64,000 nucleotides of DNA, from assembly GCF_900696045.1 (NCBI RefSeq), contig NZ_LR216287.1:372001-436000 (forward strand). The letters are read 5' to 3'. A model generated the notes under the pieces. It had not been told where the DNA came from. It saw only the letters and a list, made by a program, of their open reading frames with translations, and made no database searches. The translations under genes and the position numbers were made by a program. The DNA comes from Candidatus Nitrosocosmicus franklandus. Its GTDB lineage: Archaea > Thermoproteota > Nitrososphaeria > Nitrososphaerales > Nitrososphaeraceae. Position 1 is the stretch's first letter. Each line of letters opens with the position of its first letter. This document shows positions 36,652-46,273 of this stretch, one piece after another.

Positions 36652-36716
36652 AAAGGAATGATGATACATCAATCTGAGCAAACCAATGATGATAGCACTA
36701 GGGTATCTGACCTCCT
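36652..36716 (+). ncRNA. C/D-box sRNA candidate
   Basis: In order: C box ATGATGA (36658-36664), 9-nt spacer, D' box CTGA (36674-36677), 8 nt, C' box ATGATGA (36686-36692), 14-nt spacer, D box CTGA (36707-36710). Short flanks (AGG before, CCT after) can close the terminal stem. Two perfect C boxes and two perfect D boxes in 53 nt is the textbook archaeal 2'-O-methylation guide layout. The D guide is TAGCACTAGGGTAT; the target nucleotide would pair with G36702. I could not assign an rRNA target. Confidence 0.7.
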
Positions 36717-36802
36717 CTTACAACTAAAATAAAACAAGGCGTGACAGAATATAAACATAAATAAATTAATAAGTAAAGTTTTAGTTAGAATTTACCGTTA
36801 AA

Positions 36803-37117
36803 TTGACCAATGTTGATGACAGTTACAGTGATAAGATTGGTGTAGACGAAGTTACCCAAAGAACCAATAAGTTACTTGATGAGTTTAGAGAAAATTATAT
36901 TAATAATAAGAATAGGGATTTTGTTAACGACGCCATAACCAATATGGTAGTTTGCTGTAAAACTTATGAAAAAATTTTTGAAGGATTCATAATAGTGTCA
37001 CAGATTAATAAAATGCCCCAAGAATTGATTGAAGGATTTGTCAAATGGTCTACTGGTCAGTTAGAAGATTTAAAGGAGCGAATCCAAGAAATAGATAAAA
37101 AACGCGATATGAGATAA
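36803..37117 (+). CDS. Hypothetical helical protein, 104 residues
   Basis: An acidic N-terminus followed by helices (EVTQRTNKLLDEFRENYI, GQLEDLKERIQEIDKKRD). TTG start at 36803. There is no family I recognise. It is 75 nt upstream of ctaB in the same direction. Confidence 0.55.
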   Translation: MTNVDDSYSDKIGVDEVTQRTNKLLDEFRENYINNKNRDFVNDAITNMVVCCKTYEKIFEGFIIVSQINKMPQELIEGFVKWSTGQLEDLKERIQEIDKKRDMR

Positions 37118-37192
37118 ATTATCCATTCTGTTAATTTTAAAAGGTATCGAAGAAGTTAAATTCAGGCGGAGGGTCATTAAGAATGAATACTT

Positions 37193-38107
37193 GTGTCTTT
37201 AAGTGGTCGTCTGGAATCTTCAGCTATTAAAGATTATATAGAGGTATCTAAACCTCGAATTGTAATCGTACTTGTCATTACTGCTGTAACTTCTATGCTC
37301 GCTGCAACAAGATTCGACGGCACACCAAATTCCGCATGGGATATTTCATTTTGGAAACTTTCACTTTTGATAATATGTGGTTCTTTATCGTCCATGGGAG
37401 CGAGTGCTATTAATCAATTTTATGACAGAAACATAGATAACTTGATGACAAGAACTTCTAAAAGACCGATACCCTCTGGACGGTTAAAAGCTAACAATGT
37501 TTTAATCTACGGATTGGCATTATGTGTAGCTTCTGTTACCCTAGCTTGGTTTACCTTGAATCCAATGGCTACTTTCATGATAGCCTTAGGAATTTTCTTT
37601 TACGTTGTAATATACACCTTACTTCTAAAGAGGAGAAACGTATGGAATATTGTGATTGGAGGTTTTGCCGGTAGCGCAGCCTCGATGGCCGGATGGGCAA
37701 CTACTACCAACAGTATGGACTTACTTGGATTCCTAGTTGGATGGCTAGTTTTTATGTGGACCCCGCCTCATTTCTGGTGTTTAGCAATAAAGACAAAGGA
37801 AGAATACTCAAAAGCTAATGTACCTATGCTTCCAGTAGTATATGGAGATAAGGTAACAGCTAAATATATTTTCATAAATTCGCTTATATTGATACCATAT
37901 TCTATCTCATTGTATTTCTTTGGACTTGGTATTTTGTATCTTGTTGTTGCAGTAGTATCGGGCACATTAATGGCTATTTATCATTATAAGTTACTTCAAA
38001 ACCCCAATCCCGAATTTGCTTGGAAGGCTTACAAAGTAACAGCCCCATACCTCGTAGTAATTTTTATAGGTATTGCACTCGATTCATTATGGTATTTTAG
38101 ATTCTAG
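37193..38107 (+). CDS. ctaB: Protoheme IX farnesyltransferase (heme O synthase)
   Basis: A UbiA-family membrane prenyltransferase that converts heme B to heme O for terminal oxidases. The 304-residue protein has about nine membrane segments. The first Asp-rich motif is INQFYDRNIDNLMTRTSKRP, and the second conserved loop is WTPPHFWCLAIK, diagnostic of CtaB/CyoE. The start is GTG 37193. This fits an aerobic organism with heme-copper oxidase. Confidence 0.94.
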   Translation: MSLSGRLESSAIKDYIEVSKPRIVIVLVITAVTSMLAATRFDGTPNSAWDISFWKLSLLIICGSLSSMGASAINQFYDRNIDNLMTRTSKRPIPSGRLKANNVLIYGLALCVASVTLAWFTLNPMATFMIALGIFFYVVIYTLLLKRRNVWNIVIGGFAGSAASMAGWATTTNSMDLLGFLVGWLVFMWTPPHFWCLAIKTKEEYSKANVPMLPVVYGDKVTAKYIFINSLILIPYSISLYFFGLGILYLVVAVVSGTLMAIYHYKLLQNPNPEFAWKAYKVTAPYLVVIFIGIALDSLWYFRF

Positions 38108-38141
38108 GTTCTGTTAAGGTTGATGGTATTCCAAAAGACAA

Positions 38142-38357
38142 TCAATTAAATAACTCAATTCGTTTCTTGTCCTTTGTAACCCATGTAACTTGAATAAGCC
38201 CATAAATCTCCAAGTCAAGTAAGACTTTGTTCAATTCATCGTCTGGGACATTAATATTGTCTTTTGACAAAGAGTTCACCAAATCTCGATCGGTAGTAAC
38301 TCCCCCTAACTGTTTTATTCGTTCAAATATAATATTTCTAATAGGATAGTTCATCAA
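38142..38357 (-). CDS. Small winged-helix protein, 71 residues
   Basis: The whole protein fits a winged helix (VTTDRDLVNSLSKDNINV, LNKVLLDLEIYGLIQVTWV). It is downstream of CDC48? No: it lies beyond the CDC48 3' end with 58 nt between the two genes, both on the minus strand, so read-through is possible. It may be a DNA-binding regulator. The target is unknown. Confidence 0.65.
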   Translation of the reverse strand: MMNYPIRNIIFERIKQLGGVTTDRDLVNSLSKDNINVPDDELNKVLLDLEIYGLIQVTWVTKDKKRIELFN

Positions 38358-38415
38358 GTCTATTCAATCTATACATAATATAATAGATTTGGCCATTAGC
38401 TAAGGTTATTAAAAT

Positions 38416-40620
38416 TTATCCGTAAAATATCTTGTCATGGAATTTAGGTATGGCGGCGGTCAGTTTCTTCTCAATCGTAGTGTACCAATTGTGCACATCA
38501 TTTGTTATGGAAGGCTTTACAGTATTCAATGCATCTTCAAAATCAGTGCTAAAGATCATTTCAGAATTTTTGTGGATTGCATTTATTGCTGCGACACGAC
38601 ACAATGCTACCAGATCAGCCCCACTAAAGCCTTTTGTTAATGAAGCTATCTTTGTCAGATCGACATCAGATGAAATAGGCATAGAGGATGTGATTTTCAA
38701 CAATATATCATATCTAGATGATTCATCTGGTGGATTGACATAAATGATAAGATCAAACCTACCAGGTCTCAATAATGATGTATCTAGTAGATCCGGCCTA
38801 CTCGTTATTCCGATTACAATGACTCCAAAATTTCCCGAATCATCCATTTCTGACAATATTTGCGATAGTACACGTTCATTTCCAGAAATATCATCATTTG
38901 TACGAGGACGTCCAAGAGAATCTATTTCATCGAAAACAACAATGCATGGAGAGGAAGAACGGGCCTTTCTAAATATTTCGCGTATCGCTTTTTCTGATTC
39001 CCCTACCCACTTTGACAAAACCTCAGGTCCTCGAACAAATATCATATTCATGGAACCTTCATTTGCAAATGACTTTGCCAGTAATGTCTTTCCACAACCA
39101 GAAGGTCCAAAAATAAGTGCACCTCTGGCTGGTTTGATCCCCATTTTTAAAAACTTTTCAGGAGAAATTATTGGCGACAAAAGGTTTTCCTTTAGTAAGC
39201 TTTTTTCCTTCACCAAACCTCCAACTTCATCCCATGTTATGTTAGTAGGTTCGACGTAAAACTCTCTAAGTGCCGTGGGGATAATTTCCTTCATAGCATT
39301 TAAGAAATCATTCTGACTTATTCGAATGTTGTTCAGAATCTCTGCAGGCACCTGATTTTGATTCTCCAAATCGAAATCTGTAAGTGTCCTTCGTATAGAC
39401 TTCATCGCTGCCTCCCTAGAAAGTGCCTTGATATCTGCTCCCGTGTATCCATTAAGCAACTTTGCGAGTTCTCTAAGCTTAACATCCGGGTCGAGAGGCA
39501 TTTCATGAGTATGAATCTTCAAAATTTCATATCTACCATCCACATTATGGATGCCAATTTCAATTTCCCTATCAAATCTACCTGGTCTTCTCAAGGCAGG
39601 GTCCAAACTATCTGGTCTATTAGTCGCACCTAAAACTACAACATTTCCACGATCAGACATGCCATCCATTAGTGCCAACAATTGTGCCACTACTCTCTTC
39701 TCAACATCCCCAAAGGTATCCTCCCTCTTGGGAGCTATCGCATCTATTTCATCTATGAAAATGATACTAGGTGCAGATTCTTTGGCTTTTTGAAATATTT
39801 CTCTTAGTTTGCTTTCAGTTTCGCCGTAATATTTGTTCACTATTTCAGGTCCGTTGATAATGAAAAAGTTAGCCTTAGACTCTGCCGCCAATGCCTTTGC
39901 GATTAGTGTTTTCCCACAGCCTGGGGGACCAAAAAGCAAAATGCCTTTATGAGGTTCTATGCCAATTTTTGAAAAAACTTCAGGATGTCGTAATGGCAAT
40001 TCTACTATTTCTCTCAACCGAGATATCTGGGTTTTCAAGCCGCCAATTTGTTCATAAGTCACATGGTGGCCAGAATCATAAGATCTCTCTGAGCCAACCT
40101 TTATTATGATTCTTGTGGATTTGGTGATTCTCACGACTTCCTTTGGAACAGTAGTTTGTACTTTGAATTCCAAAGAAGTACCCAAGAAATTAAGTAGAAA
40201 TTGTTCCCCTTTAGTTACAGGGTATCCATCAAAGCGGTTATTCAGATATAAGATAAATTCATCAGAAAAATTCTTTGAGGTATTACAAACCAATACGATT
40301 TTTTCAGCTGGCTTGGGATCTGTTTTTTTTACAATTACATAATCGTTCAAACTAACCCCGGCGTTTTGTCTTGTTTGTCCGTCAATATGGATACAACTAT
40401 TCTTCTTATTTTTATCCTCAAAACTGTAAACAGATACTGCTGCTATCTTCTTACCAGCAATTTCTATAACGTCACCATCCTGTAATCCTAATTTGGCCAT
40501 AGTATGGATATCAAGGATTGCCTTCTTCTTGCCTACGTCTTTAATCCTACATTCTGCCACCCTAAGCTTTATAGCATTGTTTTTGGGAAGATTCTTGGTG
40601 GGTTTTTCTTTTTTTTTCAA
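38416..40620 (-). CDS. cdc48: CDC48/VAT-type AAA ATPase
   Basis: An unfoldase that feeds substrates to proteolysis or disassembles complexes. The 734-residue protein has an N domain (double-psi barrel start [18 protein letters not shown]) and two AAA modules. D1 has Walker A GPPGCGKT (231-238) and Walker [14 protein letters not shown]2 has Walker A GPSGCGKT, with Ser where Pro is usual, and Walker [19 protein letters not shown] arginine fingers occur in both modules. The C-terminus (KIFYG) lacks a clear HbYX proteasome-docking motif. Confidence 0.95.
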   Translation of the reverse strand: MKKKEKPTKNLPKNNAIKLRVAECRIKDVGKKKAILDIHTMAKLGLQDGDVIEIAGKKIAAVSVYSFEDKNKKNSCIHIDGQTRQNAGVSLNDYVIVKKTDPKPAEKIVLVCNTSKNFSDEFILYLNNRFDGYPVTKGEQFLLNFLGTSLEFKVQTTVPKEVVRITKSTRIIIKVGSERSYDSGHHVTYEQIGGLKTQISRLREIVELPLRHPEVFSKIGIEPHKGILLFGPPGCGKTLIAKALAAESKANFFIINGPEIVNKYYGETESKLREIFQKAKESAPSIIFIDEIDAIAPKREDTFGDVEKRVVAQLLALMDGMSDRGNVVVLGATNRPDSLDPALRRPGRFDREIEIGIHNVDGRYEILKIHTHEMPLDPDVKLRELAKLLNGYTGADIKALSREAAMKSIRRTLTDFDLENQNQVPAEILNNIRISQNDFLNAMKEIIPTALREFYVEPTNITWDEVGGLVKEKSLLKENLLSPIISPEKFLKMGIKPARGALIFGPSGCGKTLLAKSFANEGSMNMIFVRGPEVLSKWVGESEKAIREIFRKARSSSPCIVVFDEIDSLGRPRTNDDISGNERVLSQILSEMDDSGNFGVIVIGITSRPDLLDTSLLRPGRFDLIIYVNPPDESSRYDILLKITSSMPISSDVDLTKIASLTKGFSGADLVALCRVAAINAIHKNSEMIFSTDFEDALNTVKPSITNDVHNWYTTIEKKLTAAIPKFHDKIFYG

Positions 40621-40647
40621 TTGAACCTCAAAGGCATATTCATTGAT

Positions 40648-40929
40648 CTATTTCATCTTGACTGATTGTCTACTTATGTTTATAACTTGGATTTCGCCTG
40701 CACCCTCTACTTTTCGAATGGACTCTTCTAATTTCTCCATCTCTCCCTCCGCGTCATCTAATAAAAAGTCTCCTACAAGTGCATTCAATCCAAAGGCGAT
40801 GGGCTCTTTAGCATGAGCCTTTAATTCCATTCCTTGCGGAACATTTTTCTTTAACGTATCTGCCAAAACCTCCATGTCCGTTTCGGAATCTGCAGGCAAT
40901 ATCTTTATACGTGCAACCAATCTTGTCAT
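40648..40929 (-). CDS. ef1B: Elongation factor 1-beta (aEF1B)
   Basis: The guanine-nucleotide exchange factor for EF-1A. A 93-residue protein starting MTRLVARIKILP (ATG 40929), with AFGLNALVGDFLLDD and EGAGEIQVINISR, normal for archaeal EF-1B. An in-frame upstream start at 40965 would overlap the preceding gene and is rejected. It follows the zinc-ribbon gene by 5 nt. Confidence 0.92.
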   Translation of the reverse strand: MTRLVARIKILPADSETDMEVLADTLKKNVPQGMELKAHAKEPIAFGLNALVGDFLLDDAEGEMEKLEESIRKVEGAGEIQVINISRQSVKMK

Positions 40930-40934
40930 GTTAG

Positions 40935-41114
40935 CTATGGCCCCTCGAATCCACACCCAACACATTTGTAAGGCCTTGCAAATTCTCTACAGCTCTGACA
41001 TCTCCAAATTATAACATACCCACAGTTTGGACAATAGAATCTAACACATGCGTCATTAGGCATAATTGGCCTATTACATGAAGTGCAAACCGGTAATTGC
41101 AACTGTTTTGACAT
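40935..41114 (-). CDS. Small zinc-ribbon protein upstream of aEF1B
   Basis: 59 residues with four Cys pairs: CTSC, CPNC, CQSC and CVGC, plus the conserved ARPYKCVGCGFEGP end. This double zinc ribbon (DUF1610/HVO_2753-like) is typically encoded immediately before archaeal EF-1B, as here with 5 nt between. It probably acts in translation, though its role is not established. Confidence 0.88.
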   Translation of the reverse strand: MSKQLQLPVCTSCNRPIMPNDACVRFYCPNCGYVIIWRCQSCREFARPYKCVGCGFEGP

Positions 41115-41140
41115 AATTCTTAAAGAGCTCTAAACCGCAT

Positions 41141-42331
41141 TTATATCTTGCTTAGGTCTTTAATTATCTTCCTGTACTCGTTACCCATAATGGCAGAGAG
41201 TAAATTTAACGTTGTTCTAGTATCAAGAAATTGCCTGAGCGAAAACGAATGAAAATCAAAATCAGCAGTATCTGAAATTACATCAAGCGTCTTAGTTGAA
41301 ATTTCTGAAAAAATCTTATCAAAGGATTTATTATCTAACCGTTCTAGAATTCTCCTCAAGAAAAGCAACCTATCGAATTCTTTACCAAATTTAGATAACC
41401 ACTTTTGTTCGTAATGTGAGAGATATGAAGTTTCTTCACCCTCTGACAGAGAAAGTGCTATGGCTCTACCGGCATAAATCCCACCCATTCCACCTGTGTA
41501 TATCCCTCCTGCAGTTGTCGGTTTAGTCTGCCCCGCAGCGTCACCTACTCTAACATTTTTACCATTGTAGAACGGTCTTACATAGCCGGCAATCCATATC
41601 GGAGCATATATTTTTCTGATTATTGAATATGGCCGACCCCGAGTTTTCAAGAAGGATTCCAAAAGAAAATTAGGATTAATACTTTTGCCTGCAACTCCAA
41701 TCTTTCCTTTCCCCTCTCCTGTAGGTATAATCCAAGCAAAAAATCCGGGGTAACGTTCTGCGTCAAAAATAACCTCTATTGTATCCTTTTCAATCCATGG
41801 GGCATAGACTTCGTATTGTCCAGAAGGAATGATATTTCTCAATCCTTTATTTACCAATGTCCCTACGCCTCTAGCGTCGACAAAATATTTACTTTTATAG
41901 ATAGTACCCCCTTTAATCTTGACTTTAAACCAATTGTCCTCATAAGCAATTCCCACGATCAAACTGTTTGTATTAATTTCTGCCCCATGAGACTGTGCTT
42001 GAAATGCAATTTCCTTGTCAAATGAGCGTCTATCAATCACAATTACCTTTTGATTAACGGCATTAACTTCAATTGAATTGTTCTTTGTTTTAATTATTGC
42101 TTGTCTTATTTCATTGTCAAATGTTTTTATGCGTGGAATTATCCCAAGAGCTTCTAATCCTTTCTGACTAACGACTCCTCCACAGTGCTCTGGAGTCCCT
42201 ATCTCATGGTCTTCTTCTAATACTAACACTTTCATTCCTTTTGAGGCCATCTCTCGAGCTGCAAACAGTCCAGAAACGCTTCCACCCCCAATGATTGCAT
42301 CAAATGAGGTGGATTCATGTAATGTTGTCAA
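41141..42331 (-). CDS. Geranylgeranyl reductase family FAD-dependent oxidoreductase
   Basis: Saturates isoprenoid chains of archaeal membrane lipids. The 396-residue protein has the dinucleotide-binding IGGGSVSGLFAAREM, the family motif EHCGGVVSQKGL near residue 50, and the second FAD motif RVGDAAGQTKPTTAGGIYTGG. PYXXK-like and C-terminal helical regions follow. It is on the same strand as the downstream zinc-ribbon/EF-1B genes, 26 nt before them. Confidence 0.92.
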   Translation of the reverse strand: MTTLHESTSFDAIIGGGSVSGLFAAREMASKGMKVLVLEEDHEIGTPEHCGGVVSQKGLEALGIIPRIKTFDNEIRQAIIKTKNNSIEVNAVNQKVIVIDRRSFDKEIAFQAQSHGAEINTNSLIVGIAYEDNWFKVKIKGGTIYKSKYFVDARGVGTLVNKGLRNIIPSGQYEVYAPWIEKDTIEVIFDAERYPGFFAWIIPTGEGKGKIGVAGKSINPNFLLESFLKTRGRPYSIIRKIYAPIWIAGYVRPFYNGKNVRVGDAAGQTKPTTAGGIYTGGMGGIYAGRAIALSLSEGEETSYLSHYEQKWLSKFGKEFDRLLFLRRILERLDNKSFDKIFSEISTKTLDVISDTADFDFHSFSLRQFLDTRTTLNLLSAIMGNEYRKIIKDLSKI

Positions 42332-42386
42332 GCGAATAAGTTTGATGAAGCGAATATTTATTTCATCTATCTTGAAATCCCCTTAT

Positions 42387-43592
42387 CTAATTGCTTTTCA
42401 ATATATCAATCCCGGGCATCTCATCACCCGCTAAGAATCTTAAGGTAGCTCCTCCTCCGGTTGATACATGTGTAACCTCTTTTTCTGAAACTCCAGAAAC
42501 TTTCATTGCTTCCAAAGTATCACCCCCTCCAATTAGGGTTTTGACACCCCTCCAAAAGGCCAATGCCATACTAACAGCTACGCTTTTTGTTCCGTTAGAG
42601 AATACCTCCTTTTCAAAATAACCCATCGGGCCATTCCAAAAAATTGTTCCTAGTCCGTTATTATGGATCTCATAACTAAATTTTTGAATTGTCTTGTCTC
42701 CAATATCAAATCCCCTCATATCCTTGGGAATTTCAGATTGGACTACTTGATAATGATCACTATTTTCGGAAGTTGCTACTTTATGATCTAAGGGTAAAAT
42801 TATTTTGTCGCTATGGTCTTGGAGTGCTTTAGTAACCCAAGGTAAATAATCTTCCTCAATTATTGATTGTCCAACCGAGTGTCCCTTGGCTTTCAAGAAA
42901 GTGTAAGATGCTGCTCCTCCGATGAGAACTTTGTCTGCTTTAGGTAATAGGTGATCTAGGGCTCCTATTTTATCTTTAATCTTCACTCCACCTATTACCA
43001 ATGTAAATGGATTGGCAGGTTTTTCGCGTAATAACGATAAATATTGGAGTTCCTGTGCTAAGTTAAAGCCAGCAATCCTAGTATCAAAAAACTTTGCAAC
43101 ACCATATGTAGAAGAATGTTTTCTATGGGAAGTGCTAAAAGCGTCGTTTACATATACATCTGCATAGGAAGCAAGTGCCTGACAAAACTGGAGATCATTC
43201 TTTTCTTCCTCTGGATAAAACCTCAAATTTTCTAGCAACAATACCTCCCCATTCTCCATACTATCCACCATTCTTTTAGTATCAGTGCCAGCACAATCCT
43301 CTGCGAATTTCACCTTTGTGTTGAAAGAGGATAATATTTCTTCTAGCTTAAGGGAAACCGGACGAAGGGAGTAACGATAATCTCGGCCTTTGGGCCTATC
43401 TAAGTGAGACCCGAGGATAACCCTAGCTCCTCGTTTTGATAAATATTCAATTGTAGGGATAGCAGATCTAATCCTGAAATCTTCACTCACTCTATTGTCT
43501 TGGACTTTAACATTAAAATCAACTCGAACAAATATTTTCTTATTGAGATAAAATTTGTCTTCAAAATCTGTAATAAACTTGATCTGTCCCAT
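42387..43592 (-). CDS. pgk: Phosphoglycerate kinase
   Basis: Interconverts 1,3-bisphosphoglycerate and 3-phosphoglycerate with ATP. The 401-residue protein has the N-terminal VRVDFNVK motif, LGSHLDRPKG, the VGGVKIKDKI region, the nucleotide-binding GGGDTLEAM, and STGGGATLRFLAGDEMPGI at the C-terminus. The gene is upstream of the geranylgeranyl reductase gene on the same strand. Confidence 0.97.
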   Translation of the reverse strand: MGQIKFITDFEDKFYLNKKIFVRVDFNVKVQDNRVSEDFRIRSAIPTIEYLSKRGARVILGSHLDRPKGRDYRYSLRPVSLKLEEILSSFNTKVKFAEDCAGTDTKRMVDSMENGEVLLLENLRFYPEEEKNDLQFCQALASYADVYVNDAFSTSHRKHSSTYGVAKFFDTRIAGFNLAQELQYLSLLREKPANPFTLVIGGVKIKDKIGALDHLLPKADKVLIGGAASYTFLKAKGHSVGQSIIEEDYLPWVTKALQDHSDKIILPLDHKVATSENSDHYQVVQSEIPKDMRGFDIGDKTIQKFSYEIHNNGLGTIFWNGPMGYFEKEVFSNGTKSVAVSMALAFWRGVKTLIGGGDTLEAMKVSGVSEKEVTHVSTGGGATLRFLAGDEMPGIDILKSN

Positions 43593-43883
43593 GATTTAAA
43601 TGAAAATTATTCGTTATAAAATATTTGTTGTCTTTAGATCCCAAATAATAAAGGTAAACTTCATTTCATATTAAGATTTGATTATTTCAGTAACAGGTCA
43701 TCTTCTCAAGACTGCATGGAATTGGCAAAAAGACATGATGTCAAATAGTCACAAATTCGAAATTAGAAGTAAATGTGAACCAAAAAACACATTTGATACC
43801 AGTAAAGCTATATGTAAACTTTATAGATAAATCGGATTTTGAAAAATTAAATTAAAAATAGAGAGTAACTGACAATATTGTGC

Positions 43884-44378
43884 CTACTTTAGTGGAGTTA
43901 TTTTAGTAATAGTTGGGCACCCAACTTTGCTAGAGGCTACTTTAAACGCCTTTTTAGCAAGCTGTAAGTTTTCTTTAGTCACATGTGCTTCATAAATTGT
44001 CTGTCCTCGTTCGACACGAGCAGCCAGGCCAGTTGCCTTTCCAAAAGCTCTTCTCATACCTTCTTGAAGCCTATCAGCTCCAGCGGTTGCGATCATTTTA
44101 TTTTCGCGGAGAAGGACATGAGGGTAAACTCTTAATCGTGCGAAAAAACTCATATCGCCTGCTTGAGCCAAGGTCTTGTTGGCAGCTAGCCTAGCAGCTT
44201 CTAAGGAATTGTGTCTTATCTGTATGCGTTCTGTGACAGCGAGCTCAACTAAATAATCATAATCAGCCTTGGCCTGCCCAGAGGCAAATCTTGCAATTTT
44301 AATTTGAGGTTTCCCAGCAATGTATTCTCTTCTTACGTATGGCATGCCTCTAATTTCCCTATAATTTACACCTTTCAA
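43884..44378 (-). CDS. rpl10e: Large ribosomal subunit protein uL16 (archaeal L10e)
   Basis: 164 residues with typical L10e features: GMPYVRREYIAGKPQIKI, SLEAARLAANKTLAQAG, and FGKATGLAARVERGQ around the conserved Arg-rich loop near the peptidyl-transferase centre. The gene is divergent from endA with 27 nt between the start regions. Confidence 0.97.
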   Translation of the reverse strand: MKGVNYREIRGMPYVRREYIAGKPQIKIARFASGQAKADYDYLVELAVTERIQIRHNSLEAARLAANKTLAQAGDMSFFARLRVYPHVLLRENKMIATAGADRLQEGMRRAFGKATGLAARVERGQTIYEAHVTKENLQLAKKAFKVASSKVGCPTITKITPLK

Positions 44379-44405
44379 AACAGATTCACCCTATAATAAA
44401 TAAAT

Positions 44406-45101
44406 GTGGCTGTTGGCACTGATTTATGTGTTATGCCCATCGTCAAACCAGAGGTTCCAGATGAATCTGAGGAGAACCAAGCATTTAGTAACCTGGAGAG
44501 AATTGAAGCAAGTGAAAACCTCTCGGATCAAAATTTTGCTGCAGAGGCAAATTACATATCTAAGAAAGGGAAAATTATTATTCAAGAACCAAGGGACCAA
44601 GATCAACTCAGAAACAAAGGCTTTGGGGAAAACTTCAACAAAGAATACCTGCTTAGCTACCTAGAAGCATTATTTTTATTACAAAGTAACAAATTGAGGG
44701 TGTCAGATAAAACCCAGGATTATGATTTCTCTGAATTTTTAAAAGTACTTGTTAAAAAGGATAAAAAACTACTTACGAAATACCTTATATATCGGGATCT
44801 AAGGAGCAAAGGCTATGTTGTGAAAGATGGGTTTGGATTTGGAACTGATTTCAGAATTTATGAAAGGGGCGAATTTAATAAAAAAACTTCGAAATACGTT
44901 GCGGTTGGATTGAACGAAGGTACCACGATTAACGCCTCTTCATTTGCTAACATGGTAGATGAAGTGGAAAAAATGGGTAAAAATGCTGTCATAGCTGTGG
45001 TGGAGAGAAGAGGAGAAGTTATTTACTATAAAGCATCAAAGATGAATTTCTCAGAGAATAAGAGAGTTAGGAAGAAGGATACGGAATCTACATTTACATA
45101 A
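44406..45101 (+). CDS. endA: tRNA-splicing endonuclease subunit (EndA family)
   Basis: Cuts BHB motifs in tRNA and other RNAs. The N-terminal domain (to about 135) precedes the catalytic domain, which has the signature GYVVKDGFGFGTDFRIYERG. By position, Tyr152 and Lys192 (MGKNAVIAVVE) match catalytic Tyr and Lys. Where homologues have His in HSKY, this protein has Thr161 (TSKY), so the usual general acid is missing. It may be a subunit of a heteromeric enzyme or use another residue. The start is GTG 44406 or ATG 44433. It could process the carB and tRNA-Glu introns in this window. Confidence 0.88.
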   Translation: MAVGTDLCVMPIVKPEVPDESEENQAFSNLERIEASENLSDQNFAAEANYISKKGKIIIQEPRDQDQLRNKGFGENFNKEYLLSYLEALFLLQSNKLRVSDKTQDYDFSEFLKVLVKKDKKLLTKYLIYRDLRSKGYVVKDGFGFGTDFRIYERGEFNKKTSKYVAVGLNEGTTINASSFANMVDEVEKMGKNAVIAVVERRGEVIYYKASKMNFSENKRVRKKDTESTFT

Positions 45102-45135
45102 GAATAAATTCGCAGAGTGTATAGAAGATGTAAAA

Positions 45136-45528
45136 ATGCCTAAAGGTAACAATATTTCAAATTCAATCAAAATAAATTTATCTGAAGAAATATTTGCACT
45201 CGATGGTAATATCAGATTTGTAGGATTAGTGAATAAAGAGGGCGAAGTGATAGAAGGAGGTTTTCGAAAAGGAATAGAACCATTGCTTAATCAGAATGAG
45301 GAGCAAGATATGTACTTGCAATCACTCTCAAATATCAATTTCTTCCAATCATTTTCGGAAAAATTCGGGCGATTAGATTATCTGGTCATAAGACTAGAAA
45401 GGATTACAATGATGACCTTCCCTCTTAACGACAAAATCTTGTGTATTTCGACTTCGTCTCAATCAAATACAGATAAGATAAGGTATGAGATAATTAATCT
45501 GTTAAAGAATGATAAGAGTATTAAATAA
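45136..45528 (+). CDS. Hypothetical protein, 130 residues
   Basis: An alpha/beta protein (DGNIRFVGLVNKEGEVIEGG, DYLVIRLERITMMTFPLNDKILCIST) whose strand pattern resembles roadblock/profilin-like sensory domains common in Nitrososphaeria (DUF6659-like). There are no catalytic motifs. It follows endA by 34 nt. Confidence 0.65.
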   Translation: MPKGNNISNSIKINLSEEIFALDGNIRFVGLVNKEGEVIEGGFRKGIEPLLNQNEEQDMYLQSLSNINFFQSFSEKFGRLDYLVIRLERITMMTFPLNDKILCISTSSQSNTDKIRYEIINLLKNDKSIK

Positions 45529-45564
45529 AGTATTAAATAAAGTATGATAACAATGTCTTTATAG

Positions 45565-45714
45565 ATGGAACAAGTAGTTTGCGAAATATGTTTTCATAAA
45601 GGCAGTAAAACAGATTTTGAAAAAAGTAGCGATTACTGCATAGAATGTATGTGCGATCACGCCATGTGTCCGAAATGCAAAAAACCATATCATGCTGCTA
45701 CCATAACTGAATAA
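45565..45714 (+). CDS. Zinc-knuckle mini-protein, 49 residues
   Basis: ATG 45565 to TAA 45714. CEIC, CIECMCDHAMC and CPKC give seven Cys and a His, indicating one or two zinc sites. I do not recognise it. It is followed by a 32-residue acidic frame. Confidence 0.6.
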   Translation: MEQVVCEICFHKGSKTDFEKSSDYCIECMCDHAMCPKCKKPYHAATITE

Positions 45715-45776
45715 GATAGCCAGCCAAAGTGAATCAATATTCATATAAAAATATATTTTCATAAGAGTAATTAACA

Positions 45777-45875
45777 ATGTTGCAAAACGATGATGAGGAT
45801 GATAGTCCCCCTATTAGGTTCGAAGCAATATCGACCAAAAATGAAGAAAATATACCGGACTTCCGAGTTTTGTAA
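45777..45875 (+). CDS. Possible 32-residue acidic peptide
   Basis: ATG 45777 to TAA 45875; the N-terminus is rich in Asp (QNDDEDDSPP). An AT-rich TATA-like stretch (CATATAAAAATAT) lies about 25-30 nt upstream, which would fit leaderless initiation. There is no homology that I recognise, so it may not be real. Confidence 0.3.
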   Translation: MLQNDDEDDSPPIRFEAISTKNEENIPDFRVL

Positions 45876-46102
45876 CAAGTATTTTTCTAGATAGATACAA
45901 CACCAAGTCACGGAAAAATACGTCAAACAATTCATGAAAAAGTAAGCTTGCTTTTCCCTAATATATTGGCAATTTTTGACTTGGCATAATTTGATAATCC
46001 ATGTTTACAAAATTTTCAACTCAGTTATTAATAAAATAAAATACTTGTAATGAAATTTGCAATATTTATATAGGTAGAAGGGCAAGATAGAATTAGAGGC
46101 CC

Positions 46103-46273
46103 ATGTATAACGAAGGATCTTGTAGAGTTTGTGGGCTGGAGTTAACAGCTGTGCTATCGTGTAATCATTGTGATGAAACATATTTGTGGGTATGCAAGAA
46201 ATGCGGAACAAAGTTACAACGGTTACATTCACATGAAAAAATCCCTCTTCCAACAATGATAGAGCTAAAATAA
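46103..46273 (+). CDS. Zinc-ribbon mini-protein, 56 residues
   Basis: ATG 46103 to TAA 46273. CRVCG, CNHC and CKKCG pairs make a zinc ribbon, followed by a His-rich tail (LHSHEKIPLP). A candidate TATA (ATATTTATATAG) lies about 35 nt upstream. The function is unknown. Confidence 0.6.
   Translation: MYNEGSCRVCGLELTAVLSCNHCDETYLWVCKKCGTKLQRLHSHEKIPLPTMIELK

Noticed and set aside
40930-40965. Upstream start for aEF1B (MCWVWIRGAIAN...)
   Set aside because: It would overlap the zinc-ribbon gene, and the family begins at MTRLVARIK.
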